Shown here: positions 34,501 through 47,118 of the stretch, piece after piece
Position numbering within the stretch: position 1 is the first letter of the stretch
Layout of the letters: each line of letters opens with the position of its first letter
Source of the DNA: Spatholobus suberectus
Lineage: Eukaryota > Streptophyta > Magnoliopsida > Fabales > Fabaceae
DNA length: 64,000 bases
Reading direction: 5' to 3'
Assembly (NCBI GenBank): GCA_004329165.1
Contig: CM014735.1
Span: forward strand, 35,808,885 to 35,872,884
The notes under the pieces: model-generated
Told to the model about the DNA's origin: nothing
Seen by the model: the letters and a program-made list of their open reading frames with translations, nothing else
The model's database searches: none
Program-made: the position numbers and the translations under genes

Positions 34501-35800
34501 AATATAGATTTAATGCCTTTGGATAATCTTTAATGATCTTATAAAAATCTTGATTTAAGTGTTAAAGATGGATTAGAAACCCTAAACAAGTTACTAGTAA
34601 AGTTAGATAAAGTTTTAGCTTAAAAGATTTGCTTAAAAAGTTGATTTAAAATAAAATAGTTGCTAATAATGTCAACATTCTTAGAATTCAAGTTCAAATA
34701 TCAATTTCAACACATGGTTTTCGAGAAATTGAAATGGACCAATCAATTTCCAACATTTAGAATTCTTTTTAAGTTGACACCAACTATATCATCAAAAGTC
34801 ATGACAGTTAATACTTCAATTTTAGACGGAACCTTCAATTTTTGTGACTCAAGAACACTCATTCTTTTTATTTACAAATATGCATAACCATCTATCAATC
34901 AAAACAATGTTAATAATGTTAAAATGTTTAGAATCACCATTTAAAAGAAATACTAAAAAAGCCTTGGGTTAAAGCATGTGTTTGGTCTCGCATTAATAAC
35001 ATACGTTTATATTAAATTTTAAGTCAAAAACATTTGAAAAACCAAACAAGCAAAAAATATCCCTAGAGTGCCACCAGTTCATGATATGCCAAATAAAGTT
35101 GTATTTTGGTATAGGAAACCTATAAAATTACCCATACCTATTTATTTACCCTAATATAGCTAAATGATCATAAATGAATTTTCATCTTGCAGTTGTCCAA
35201 CTTGTAAGATACTTGTTATTTGGATATTTAGACCTCAATAATGTGGGTCTTGATATAGTTAATGAATAATCAAGAGACCTTAGTAATGCAATCTTAATAT
35301 GACAATGCCATGTCAATGTGATAAGAAAAAAAAATTTTACCATATTAGAATACTATATCAACAAGGATGGATCCAGAAATTTATGAAAAGGAGGTTAAAA
35401 AATTAATAGTAAATATTAAATAAACATTAAATTATTATAGTTAAATACGTCATAATATTTATCTAAGTCATGCACGTCATTCATTCAAATCATAAAATTT
35501 ATTAACAATAGAATTTGTATCAAATTTTTCAACAATCTTTCTCTCAATATAAATAATCAAACAATAGGTTAAAAATATATCTTTCATCTTGTTTTTAAGC
35601 CTATTTTTCAAAATCTTCATAGTTGAAAATGTTCTCTTAGCAGTTAAAAAGAAGAGTCAATATCAAGTGATTTAAAGAATCAATTAAAGAATAAGCCAAA
35701 TATTTTCTTAACTATTATATATCATATTATAATAAATTCTGGTAAGATAAGATAGAGTTATAAGATTCATAAACAATGATATAATATATATATATATATA
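34500..35800. other. AT-rich gene-free spacer
   Basis: No gene or delimited repeat was recognised here. A TA microsatellite lies at about 35783-35803. Confidence 0.45.
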
Positions 35801-35805
35801 TATGG

Positions 35806-36195
35806 TCAGGATTCGTTGACACCAGATGTCAAAGTTAGTCAAATTACACCTTTAATAACTTTTTGTAGAATGCAAATTTAACCAATTCAACCGTTGAATT
35901 ATGTGATATTATCTTCATGATCATGTATATCAAATTTCACATAATTTGAACTTTTCTAGATATGTCATCTAACATTGAATATTTACATATATTTTAATTT
36001 TTTATTATACGTTAAAATAAAGTGATGCAATGAACTACTAAATAATTTTAAAATTGTATGAAATTTTCTGTACTTAATCTAATGAATAAGAACATCAAAT
36101 TCAATGGTTAGATCGGTTAAATTTGCATTCTACAAAAAGTTATTGAAGGTGTAATTTGACTAATTTTGACACCTGGTGTCAACGAATCTCAACCT
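35806..36195. mobile_element. Inverted-repeat element with ~90 bp arms
   Basis: GGTCAGGATTCGTTGACACC at 35804-35823 is mirrored by GGTGTCAACGAATCTCAACC ending near 36195. The arms remain similar for about 90 bp, through TCAAATTACACCTT, AATAACTTTTTGTAGAATGC and AAATTTAACC. Long arms suggest a MULE- or foldback-type MITE, but the flanks are TA microsatellite so no target duplication can be read. Confidence 0.7.
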
Positions 36196-36219
36196 ATACA
36201 TTAATATACATATACATAT

Positions 36220-36224
<5 letters not shown>

Positions 36225-36260
<36 letters not shown>
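36225..36260. repeat. (CA)n microsatellite
   Basis: About 18 uninterrupted CA units followed by a short TA run, immediately beyond the 35806 element. Confidence 0.9.
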
Positions 36261-36269
<9 letters not shown>

Positions 36270-36749
36270 TATTTGAAAATGGGAGGAGGGGGCTAAGGCC
36301 ATGCTTGACCCCTTTGAATCTGTCCTTTACATCAACATTAATTAATAGAGTTATAATGATATTAGTCTACAAAAATTTAATTAAAAAAATTAGAATTACA
36401 AGGATTTTCTTAAAAAAAAATTAAACTATAAAAACTTAGTTAAAAACTTCATAAAACCACATGGATTTATAGAGTAATTTAACCTTTTTTTAAGAAAAAT
36501 TTTAAAAACTGTATCTTGCATTTGGAGAAGGCCATTAGCATAACTCAATATGCAATGTTTGGCTCGTTTTCCACTTTGGCAACAGGTGCTTTCATTGTGA
36601 AAAATGGTTTAACAAAAGAGAACAAATGACCCCTCGGGTTTCACGAATGAGAGTGACGTAGAAGGGTTTCGTTTGCCAATAGTGGTGTAGTGGCCACCCT
36701 CAAGAGGGCCTTCCTCCTTCCACGGGAGGGTTCTTTTACCTCAATCGAA

Positions 36750-36875
36750 GGGTTTTCTCCTTTTTTTTTCTTCACCACCACCACTTCTCTTCTCTTCTTT
36801 CCATAGTGGGAGTTCATTTTCTTCTTTCACCTTTTTTTTCTTCACCACCACCACTTCTCTTCTTTTGGACATAAC
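36750..36875. repeat. Two-copy ~70 bp pyrimidine-rich tandem repeat
   Basis: TTTTTTTTCTTCACCACCACC followed by ACTTCTCTTCT occurs at about 36763 and again at about 36833, offset 70 bp. It lies in unannotated CT-rich sequence. Confidence 0.7.
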
Positions 36876-38640
36876 CTTTACCTCCACCTTTCTTTTCTCA
36901 TTTTTTCGATCACCTCTTTCATCCCCATTTTCTATCTTGGCAGTCTCTTTGTTTTTCCTTTGTCTTTGGTGTCCTCACTATATCTATCCATTTTCTATCA
37001 CATTTTTCCCGTTAAATTGAACTTGTTAGATCCAACCTTTGCAACCATACCAAACCATTAGAGTTATTTTAGGTAGCTCTGCTCTACTCAATTTTGTTGC
37101 CTTTTTGTGGGCTCTATTCACAACACTTCCTTACTAAGATTTGCTGTGCGAGAGTGGTTTTGGGTCATCTCAAATGTAGTTGTTGTTGGGCATGTACAAA
37201 TTTGGAAGGAATAGAAAAGGGAAAATTTGTAGAAAAGCTAAAGTTTTATTAAAGTTTCTTTGTAACAAGAAGACGTGAATCCTTTTGTGTGTGTGTGTGT
37301 TTGTAGATTCAGAATTGCTAATATGTTTAGCTAATTAGCTTAGAGTGTACGTGCCTGATTATTATTGTTTATATGTTGTGCACTATTGTGATGCTCTCTC
37401 GTTAGTATCTTATACTTCTGTAAATGTTGTTGGATATTTTCAAAGAATGATTTGTTGACAAAAAAAAGGTTAGAAAAAATAATTAAGTTTGTCACATATT
37501 AATATAATACAAATATTTTAAATATATATAATAAAAAAATTTAAAAATGTATACTTCAAATTTTTTACAATTAAATTAAATTAGAAGAAAACTTAAAAAT
37601 AACACGTATTATTTTTTTAGAAGAAAATATATTAAAATTAAGTCACTATAAAGATAATATACTATACTATAATATAAAAGAGTAGATATAAGAATAAATT
37701 TCAACATGATAAAATTAATAAATGAATTATGACTAATTAAAATTATAAAAAAATAATTTAAAAAAAAACAATTGTTTGACAACACAAGCAATTGGGTTTT
37801 AGGATGAAAAATAAAATTTAAAATAAAAAGATAAATTTAAAAATAATTAAATTTTAAAATTTTTTAAAAATATAAAAATATTTAATAATAATAAAATCAT
37901 GTATTTTAAGGAGGAAAAGTATAATAGGAAATTATCTCACTCACGAGAGTTAATATTTCATTTTTATTGTATAAGTGTAATTTTGAATTGTTGTTTGATT
38001 AAAGTATATTTGTATGAAAGAAAAGTTAATTAAGAAAATAAAAATATAGAAACCCTTTATGAAAAGTTATCACTTGAATGACTGAATAAGTGTGTTGTTT
38101 AATAAAAGATAGTTAATATGCTATGAAAATAGGCTATCTTTTTTAATATATAAATTTATGTTAGTAGAGTTTCTAGTTTCATACTTATAAATTATAATAA
38201 TTATTAACAAGGTAATCAAATCTAAATGTGATTATTTTATTATAAAAGGTATTACTAATCAATATCTGAAACATAATAGCTAAAGAGTTAATAAAAAATA
38301 TTTTTTTTAAAATACAATAAAATTATATTAAAAATCATACAGAAGTGTGTTAAAAATATTTTTCCATATCTTTTATCTTTTAATTAGTGTCTTAAAGACA
38401 CTTATCAGCATTTTCCATTATAAAATACGATTCTTTCTGAAAAAAGAAGAAGAAGAAATTATTATGATAATAACACAGGCCACTTTGGCTTTAGCCATGA
38501 TGGTTATCTAAAATGTATCCCCATCAAACCAAACTATTTCACTATTTTTTTCACTATATCATTCATCAACTTTCATTTGTTAAAATAATTAGTAATTTTT
38601 TTTGTGTATTGTATAAGAAATATATACATTTAAATCAAAA
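36876..38640. other. AT-rich gene-free spacer
   Basis: The CT-rich part ends near 37000, and the rest is AT-rich. ORFs such as 37609-37791 (-) are low-complexity chance frames. No element with clear ends. Confidence 0.45.
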
Positions 38641-38651
38641 ATATATAGAAG

Positions 38652-39180
38652 CAGTGTTTTAAAAAACCGGACCGGTTATCGACTCGGTCAGGATATCGGG
38701 TCAGTGGGTCACTGGTTGAACCGGTGGGTCAATGGTTGAACCGCATAAATTAGTATACATTAAATATATAAAGTTTATATTAAACATATCATACATAAGT
38801 TACATTTTTCGCACTTCTATTAGGTAGCAATTTTAGTGTAGTAGTTATATTACTTTTAGCTTTCTAAAGGAGGTGGGTTCAAACCTTTGTAGGGCCAAAT
38901 TTTCAAACTTTCTTTCCCAAAATTTCTCAGCAGTGCTCAGACTTTGAAAAACGTGTGTCAGTAGTGCAACTACATTAGACAGACAGCTACACGAACAACT
39001 ACTCCTTCACACACAACAACTTGTAGGAGAAGTTTAAATTAACTCGATTCGCTTGGACGAGTTATACCGGTTTAAGGCCGGTTTGATGACATCAACACCG
39101 GTTCATTAGCACATCCGATCGAATAACTAACCCAAACCGATTGTACGTCTGGTTTTCGGTCCAAGCCGATTTTTAAAACA
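38652..39180. mobile_element. hAT-type element, second copy of the tRNA-box family
   Basis: Starts CAGTGTTTTAAAAAACCGG and is collinear with the 32331-32963 copy (GATATCGGGTCAGTGGGTCA, GGTTTGATGACATCAACACC, CACATCCGATCGAATAA). Flanks are 8 bp repeats with one mismatch: TATAGAAG (38644-38651) and TATAGAGG (39181-39188). The right end lacks the last few bases of the terminal repeat. A and B boxes are retained. Confidence 0.75.
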
Positions 39181-39183
39181 TAT

Positions 39184-39522
39184 AGAGGTGTCAAAATGGG
39201 CCATTCGATCAAGTGGGCCAAGGGATAGAAAGTAGGTCAGGTTGAACTAAACTAGATTTTTTTATAAGCTGCACTTTCGTTGGCCTTTTATTTTGTCTAA
39301 CTTTATTTAAATTTTACAAAGAAAAAAAAATATCAAGTCAAATAGACCTAGTAATTTTTGGGTCCATATTTTATGGTCTTGATCTAACCCATCTAGCCTG
39401 CCAGACTTGGCCAAATTGGTCTGATTCTATTGGGCCTTAAATTTGAGAGCCTAGCTTGGCCTGACCTATCGAACCATCTGGTTAGTCCATCAAATCAGAC
39501 CAATTTTTACAGCTTTAGTCAT
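39184..39522. mobile_element. Probable MITE abutting the hAT copy
   Basis: AGGTGTCAAAATGGGCCATT at 39184 and the imperfect reverse ...GACCAATTTTTACAGCT near 39518 look like terminal repeats. The interior is rich in GGGCC, TGGCC and GGTCTGA motifs. No clean target duplication. Confidence 0.5.
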
Positions 39523-39529
39523 TATTGTT

Positions 39530-40170
39530 AATAAAGATTTTATTTTATTAAATAAAAATAATTAAATTTTTTGTTCTGAAATAGAATAAGAAATTATAAA
39601 AATATATTATTTGAGTCGCAATATATTTTTAAAATCAAATTCGAATTAATATTTATTAAAATTGAATAGTCATATCTATTTAATATATCATGTGTTAAGA
39701 TGAAAAATTTTAAATTCAAGTTAAACTTAATTTGAGATTGACTAAATTTGAACAGTAGTATTTGAACTCAACATAAAAATTCTCTCTCTCTATAAATTAA
39801 AATAACTATCTTAAATGAGAGAATATTTAAGAATTATTATTTAATGACAAAATTTTTCTTCAAGAAGAGCATTTTTATGATTTTTTTAACATCTTATTTC
39901 TTTTAATTTATCCTCTTCATCTTTATTTTTAAATTAAATTTCAATATTTTTTTAAAAAAGTTATCAATAGTTAAAAATAATTTTGTATCATAATATAAAT
40001 TGTTTATCATAAATTTAAAATATAATTTATACATTCAAAAACATTTATTTATTATGAATTTAATTATAATATAATTTATATATTCAAAAGTATTTATTTA
40101 TTTTAAATTTTAGTTATATAAAATGAATATTTATTTTGTGTAATACACAATTTAAAATGCTAATATATAT
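39530..40170. repeat. Dispersed AT-rich repeat related to 20490-21640
   Basis: Blocks such as TTAATTTGAGATTGACTAAATTTG, AATTTCAATATTTTTTTAAA and TTATTTATTATGAATTT recur in the same order as in the 20490-21640 region. Class unknown. Confidence 0.45.
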
Positions 40171-40729
40171 ATATATATATATGAGATATTCGTTATAGGA
40201 GAAGTGAGAAGTTACAAAACTTAATAAAAAGGAAAATTATTTTTAAAACCATCTCATTCAAAAAAAATAAAAATTTATAATATATTTAGATTTCCGTTTG
40301 GAACCTTAAAACAATAAAACCATCGTTTAATCAAACATCACAATAATTCTAATTTTTTTTTTCAAAACTATAATATGAAGTTTTTTAAAACAGAAATTCC
40401 AACACACAATTTATGTCACAAGATAACAAAGAGTTAAATGGGTTGATGAAAATCAAAAAGTGATTATCATTACGTGGCCATACTATTCAGAATTTTGGAT
40501 TAAGAACACAAGGGGGGGACAAAAAGATGGAACTAACTAGAGTACACCAACGGGTGTCTGCGTTGAACATTCAAAGGTAGGAAATATGGTAGCCGATCCA
40601 ATCAAAAAGAGGGTAGGAATAAGTGTTAGAGACTATTAGTTCCACCAAAATTAAGTATTAGTTAATTGATGGTGCAATGAACAAAGAAGTATATATTAAT
40701 CATTATCAACAGAAAAAATATCTTAACAG

Positions 40730-41587
40730 TAAGAGTGTAAATGAGCTGAGCTATTTATAAACTATTCGAGCTTGATTCGTTAAATAATCTTTCAAGCTTC
40801 TTTGTTTAATTAAATAAATAAATTCAAGCTTGAAATTTAGCTCAATTATTTAAATGAATCAAGCTCAAGCTTTACGAGCTCGACATTAATGACTCGTGAA
40901 TAGCTCTTTTATTTAAATTAATGATTAAGGACTTTACTATCCTTTGTTATTTATATATTCATTATGAAAATATGTAGAACTTTGTTGATAGCATTAAAAT
41001 TAATTTTGAAGTTTCTTTTTGGTAGTAGTCAAGAAGCTATAAACTTTTTATTTACATGATTATGAAAATGCAATAATCTAAAATATTTGTGTTCAACATT
41101 CTACATGTTAAGCACATATTTTTATGAGTTTAATGGTCATGCACTGACAGTGTAAAGTAGTTTTACACTGTCATCAAATCACAAACTACTATTTATTGTA
41201 AGTTTGTTAACTTTTATAATAAATACTTTAAAAGTCATATTAATGGTGATTTCTGATTGGATGATAGTGTAAAACATTTTACACTGACAGTGCATGACCA
41301 TTAAACTCTATTTTTATTTGTAGATTATCTTATAGTATTTAAATTTTTATTAAATATTACATCGATAAAGTTAAAAAATTTAAGAATTTTTACCATAAAA
41401 CAAAAATAATTAAGTTATAAATAAATTAAACAAGTCAAGCTCAAGCCTTATATTTTTTAAATAAGTCAACCTTAAACTCTTAATTAGGCTCGTTTAAATA
41501 AATAAACCAAGCTTAAGCAACTAATTTTTTCACAAATCAAGTCTAAACTTTAAGTGTTTGGCTCAGCTTGACTAATTTATATCCCTG
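40730..41587. mobile_element. hAT-type element with a nested MITE
   Basis: Ends TAAGAGTGTAAATGAGCTGA and ...CTAATTTATATCCCTG are imperfect inverted repeats (the reverse of the right end is CAGGGATATAAAT). A perfect 8 bp duplication CTTAACAG flanks it (40722-40729, 41588-41595). It contains GAGCTTGA/TCAAGCTC-type subterminal repeats and no ORF. A MULE-type MITE lies inside at 41126-41308. Confidence 0.8.
41126..41308. mobile_element. MULE-type MITE, best copy of the most frequent family in the window
   Basis: A 183 bp near-palindrome: GAGTTTAATGGTCATGCACT with TGACAGTGTAAA on the left is mirrored by ACACTGACAGTGCATGACC and ATTAAACTC on the right. A perfect 9 bp duplication TATTTTTAT flanks it (41117-41125, 41309-41317). 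Other copies, mostly more diverged, are at 4021-4395 (two), 20164, 21992, 30156, 44485, 48286, 50096, 52213 and 58798. Confidence 0.85.
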
Positions 41588-41958
41588 CTTAACAGCAATA
41601 AATAATCATGAATATGTTTTTAAATGATATTTTATTTTTATATTTTTTAGTGTCGTTAACAATTAATATTAAATCTCATATTAAATCTTTTAATATTTTA
41701 AAAGATATAATAAAATTTTAAACATTTTTATTATCAATTTTAAATTTTAATTTTAATTATTGTTTCTATTTTAAAAGTAAAAAAATTGATAATAAATATT
41801 TAAAATTATTTATTAATTGCATAAAAATAAACGAGAAAAATATTAAAATAAGCTAAAATATAATATATATTATTTTCAGAAAATAATACATATTTTAAAA
41901 TTAAAAATTTAATTTAAATATGTTTTAAAAGAGGAAAAAATTAATTTACTCAAATTAA

Positions 41959-42139
41959 TTTAAAATGAAAGTGCTAATGGGTGCGTAAAGCCATCGTTGT
42001 TGATACGGACTGTGGACTGATATTATTATTATTTGATGTGAGATTAAATTTAAAATGAATTGCTAATGGGTGCGGGAAGTCGTCGTGTTGACAAGAATTG
42101 TGAACTGATATTTTATTATTATTTGACGTGAGACGAAAT
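41959..42139. repeat. Two-copy ~90 bp tandem duplication
   Basis: TTTAAAATGAA...TGCTAATGGGTGCG ... ACTGATATT ... TTATTATTTGA(T/C)GTGAGA occurs at about 41959-42048 and again at 42049-42139, with about 15% substitutions. Noncoding. Confidence 0.75.
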
Positions 42140-44484
42140 ATGATGATTAATAATCTAATGGCTTGTTTAGATGGAGAAAAATTTTAATTTATATTATTTA
42201 GTTGAATAAAAATTTAAAAAATTACAAATTTTAGTTTTAATTTTATTTTTTTTATTTTCGTTAGAAGTAATGACTAAATATGTGTTTCATTAATTTATTT
42301 GAAAAGCATCTATTTTTATTAATTAAAAAACAGAAACGGTTAATTCTTAGAATTATTATGTTTCCAACCATGGGTTAAAATTTAAAAGTTTAAAAGTGAG
42401 TTTGGCTGTAGTAATCCAATATTTACTGATGAGCCATAAGTAATAACCCTGAAAACAACTCATACCGCTTAGTTTTGGTGATTTCCCCATGTACAAGTTT
42501 TACATTTACATGTTTGGCTTAGTTATATTTCTGGTACGTAGTATAATATTTGGGCAATTTTGTTCTTTAACTTTTAATTTTAATTTTTATATTTTTAAAT
42601 TGTATAATTTTGATTCATCTGTTAATTTAATATTTGATAGAAATGTTGATATAATAGTAGAGTGTTGGTATGAATAATTCATTAGGATTGGCCTAGTAGT
42701 GAGAGATTTGGATAATTTGTACAAGATTTTAAGTTCTAATTTTATTGTTGTCATTGTACATACACAAAGAAAAAGTGTTGATATGGATGCATTGACATGA
42801 AGTAGGAATTCAAAAGTGTTGACATGATATTAGGCCTCATATTTTTCAAATATCTAACATTTAGGAAATACAAAAAAAAAAATGCTAATTCTCAAACTTT
42901 GAACTCATAACCACATAAGTGTGGATAAGCAATTAAACAACTATACATACTATCTAATGCATTTGCTTATTAAGTATGGCAAAATCATTATATGTAGAGT
43001 TTTTAAGAGATGTCAACACATCTAGCACTTTACTATCACGTTAATAGCATTTTTATTAAATATTGAATGTTAAATTAAAGATAATAAAAAGTACACAAAT
43101 TAAAAATATAAAAACTAATATTAAGCAATTAAAAATTAGAAAACAAATCACCTAAATACTATATCACGGTAATTAAAAAGTAAAATTAAACCTCAATATT
43201 TAAAAAACAATCAAAACACTCCCACAACAAATACAATGAAAACATAATACTATCTAACCCTGCTAACTTTAATACCTTGTTAGTGACCTTATTTTAACTA
43301 TATTTTTTCTCTAAAGCTTTTGAATAATTATATTGTATTTAGTAATCTGAATTTTCACGCGCCACCAAAAAATTTTAGTCATTAAAATAGCTTCTCAAAA
43401 CTTTAAAATATTACCATATTATCCATAAAAAAAATTAGTATTAAACCAGTCTCTCAATTATAAAAAATAAATAAAGTGGTAACAAAAATATTTTTTATTT
43501 TTTTAAAAAACTAATATTACGATGACAAATATAATTTAAGAATATCAAATTAAGAATTTTCTCTAAAATTAACTCCTATTTAAATTATATGTATCTTTTT
43601 GACATTGTGATTGGGAAGATTTTACACAAACTTGTCCATCAATAATTTACAAAGCTTATTCCTATTTTCATGGGATCATTGGGATGATTAACTCCTCAAT
43701 AATGTATAAGATGATTTTGATGAAATCAAGGCGAGTCCAGCGTTATATAAACTTAAAACAATTTTTAAGATGAGATATTTTTAAATTAAAGAAAATAACA
43801 TATTAAAATTATTATAATTTTATTTAAAATTTATTTTTTAACTTTTTTGAAATGTAAGATTATTTATTGAAGTATTATAATTAGATTTTTTTAACATTTG
43901 TACTACTAAATAATAAAATTAATCTATTTAATTTTTTGAGACATTATTGATTTTATGTAATATTTTATCGATTCAAATTATAAAAAAAAATTATTTCTCC
44001 TGAAGTAATAGTTATTGGAATTGTTAATATTATTCCATAAATAACATATACATTTAGAAAAGAACTATTTTTTTTATGTAATTAAGTATATTATGGTGTA
44101 TCATTTTTCTGTGTATATATTTTTTTTCTAAAACTAAAGTTAATTCATCAATATTGAGTAATTATGAAGTTTCAAGAAAAAAAAATTAAGGTTAAGATAG
44201 TTTTCTTTTAAATTCTTACCATCTAATGTGAATTAATATTTATGGGAAGAGAGAAAATTATTATATGATGAGATTTTTTTAGGAAAAAATATTTACGCAC
44301 TCTTGATAAATTAAAATTATTTATTAAGTAATTCTTAAATATTTTATTTTTTAAAATTCTATTACGAAGTAAAAATATTTTTTGATGCAAAAGAGTGTTT
44401 TACACGTTTTGGGACCCCACTAAAGTCTGAGTGGACCATTTTAATATGCAAAATGAATTTGTTGACTTTTTTTATAACGAAAAT

Positions 44485-44640
44485 TATTGAATAAGTTTAT
44501 GAATTTTATTTTCATGCATTATCATTTTAAATATTTTTACATGTTAACCAATAAAAAATTATATTAAGTATAATTTTTAAACTAATTATTATAAAAAACA
44601 ATTAATTTACTGTAGATGTCAGGCAATCTGTTATTAAACA
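44485..44640. mobile_element. Highly degenerate MITE, 41126-type family
   Basis: Only the family order (TTTACATGTTAACCAATAAAA, AATTATTATAAAAAACAAT, TTACTGTAGATG) is left. Ends not defined. Confidence 0.35.
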
Positions 44641-45860
44641 ACAATATAGAAACCTTCTATCATGTGAGCATATCTGAATTAAATTATAAGTTTGTACGAT
44701 AGGGCGCTCATACACAAAAGTCAACAAAATTATAATGTACTATGTCAATTTATCACATCGTACCCAATTTGACATCAGAAATGAGTCCTGAAAGACATTA
44801 TGCGTGAGACTGGGATATAACTATAAGCATATGAGTATGACGGGATCACCGGCAAAAGGTATGATTCCACATTTATTAACCTTGCAAGATCCCAGAGTGC
44901 TACAATATAATAATTGTTAATTTGACTTAAAAAGGGGCAGAAACTAAGCTGGGATACACGTTAGATTTAATGATATAATAATTGATGGCTATGATGAGTG
45001 ACCTGATGATACCTTGTTAGACATTTATCACTTTTTTATATATTTTTTTAAAGAATTTGTATTTTACACATTTATCCTTTTAGTTAATTGTAAGATTAAG
45101 TTAATTGAATTGAAAATTAAGGCTTTGTTGATGTAAATCAAGTAAGGATTAGGGCAGGGCTTTGTTCTTCAGTTCGTTTTGAAGGGTTTTTGAAGAATGA
45201 ATCGATGGTGGCATTGCATGACGAAAGTGGTTGGATGAGGAGTCCACTGGTGGTTGGCGGTGTTGTAAGTCGAAAGTGGGTGGTTGGAGATTGATTCCCA
45301 CTATATCTCTTGGGCCAATTGATATTTGTGGGGATCGGATGACCGAAGGTTTCTTATACCAAACATGAAAAACTCAAAACTCTAACACCAGTGGCAAAAT
45401 TTCAGCATTGCTCTTTCACATAAGGACATAACCAGCAAAACAGGGACAAACAAAAACGATACAGTATAACCCACGAACAAACCTCTGAAGTTTAAGGTGT
45501 GAGTGAGACAGAGATGATGTCAAACAAAAAAAAAAAACAAACACTCTATCTCTTGCATTGCGTCTTGTGGTGGTGTTAAAAAAATCATTTTCTTTTTAGA
45601 TTGGGGGTCTTTAAACTTGTGTCCAGATCTGACCTTAACAGCCCTAATGTCAGAAACCTCCACTTCCAAACCTTTCCCACTTGAACGCACTCAATTGATA
45701 ATCTGATTTTCACTTATCGGATTTGCAATTACTTTAACTATTGGTAAAAACGCAAAACACAAACTAAAATAAAAAAAAGCCTGACGTGTCAAAAAAAAAA
45801 AAAACTAGCTAAACTTACGATTACAAGTCATAATAAGTGGACCACGCTAAACCATTTCTT

Positions 45861-47118
45861 TCACTTGCCCACCGTAGACGTCGTCCTTACTTCAATGCCT
45901 TCCACGATAAGCCCGCCCTTCAACTGATAACCCACCTCCATCAAACTCATCCTGAGCTCTTCGTCAGCTTCGCCACTGAAGAACTCACCCACCTCGATTT
46001 CCATCCACCCATCTTCTCTTCTCGTTGGAACTCGAATCCCCTCATCTTGGACCTCCCTTTGAAACAGCCTCTCCTTCTTACACCTCTTCTCATCTTTCTG
46101 GCACAAATATACCCTCCCGCTCTGCACTCTGCTGCCCACTGCAACTGATACCTCGCACGCCACTGAATCAAGCCCGTATTCACGATGGGAAATTTTCATG
46201 ACGAGATAAACCGAATATGACGTGTTTGGTGTCAGAGTCCGGGTCCCAATTTTGCCTCGAATTTCTAACCAGCTCACCATTCTGAGCTCAGCCACCTCTT
46301 TGAATCTGAACAATTATTAATTATAATCTGTTTAATTACCATATAGTGATATAGATTAAGGAAAAATAAAAAAACTTAGATACAGTTCTGTTATTTCACC
46401 ATAATTGAAATTTTATCTAGGTAACTTGCCTAATAAATATTTATATTAAATATAAAACTTTAATTCTCATCAGAAAAATAACATTAAAAGTATTTCTAAA
46501 ATTGTATCTAAATTAATGGGTCATGTTAACATTGACCAAATTAAGTTAAATTAGAAATAAAAATATTTGTTAATTTTAAAAATTTGACTGCTTAAGAAAA
46601 TTAGCACCGGTTGAAAGTTGAAACTGGAAACTCGATCGTTTAAATGTTTGATTACCTTGATTCAGACACCGGTCTCCAGCTCCAATACAAGGGGTCATTG
46701 CTCCACGTAATGGACAGCTCCCGTGCAGATAGGATATAAGTTTTTCTACCCGAGGACTTGTCTAATTTGAAGCTCTACATGTATATAGAGGAACATAATA
46801 TATAAATTATTTGATGGAGCTTAATCAAGCATGAAATGAATTAGATACTAGCATACATACATACCATGGTGCCCCCATCTAGGAGAAGTGGATGGCAAAG
46901 AGCATAAAGAGGTGTTTGTATGAAGAGGAATTGAGGATGAGGGGATTGAGAGCCCTTGAGACAATGTCACAGTAATCAGAGGGCAAGAAGCTGCGCCAGA
47001 GGAGGTCAGAGTCAGCGGCTGAGCGCAGGGTGGAAGAGACCATTGAAAATCTACATGCGTCAGGTGGAGATGTACATGATAGAATTTTCGAAACACACTC
47101 CTCCGGCAACCTGTCCAT
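45861..47118 (-). pseudogene. F-box protein PP2-B type, one-base deletion in exon 1
   Basis: Family of F-box proteins with a phloem-protein-2 lectin-like domain, putative substrate receptors of SCF ubiquitin ligases. Exons 46865-47118, 46656-46774 and 45861-46305 have GT-AG borders. Exon 1 gives an N-terminal F-box (MDRLPEECVSKILSCTSPPD ... LWRSFLPSDY). Exon 2 gives SFKLDKSSGRKTYILSARE and ITWSNDPLYWSWRPVSES. Exon 3 gives RFKEVAELRMVSWLEIRGKI and ends in the PP2 tail GLIVEGIEV. Exon 1 is 254 nt where phase 0 needs 255. The frame runs ...LFAIHFS and hits TAG, whereas one more base would give HFS(x)LDGGTM, the family sequence, joining exon 2 in phase. Intact length would be about 272 residues. 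Either a recent pseudogene or a base error in the assembly. Read as drawn it yields only the truncated F-box. Confidence 0.85.

Larger units (their letters stand above)
41588..45850. other. Gene-free AT-rich region
   Basis: It contains an approximately 90 bp tandem duplication (41959-42139) and a degenerate MITE at about 44485-44640. At 42685-42740 a tRNA-like GGCCTAGTAGTGAGAG stretch resembles the head of legume SINEs but has no good B box. The segment 45120-45480 is less AT-rich but has no recognisable gene. Confidence 0.4.

Noticed and set aside
42685..42740. tRNA or SINE head (GGCCTAGTAGTGAG)
   Set aside because: The A-box-like part has no good B box partner; not enough to call a tRNA or SINE.
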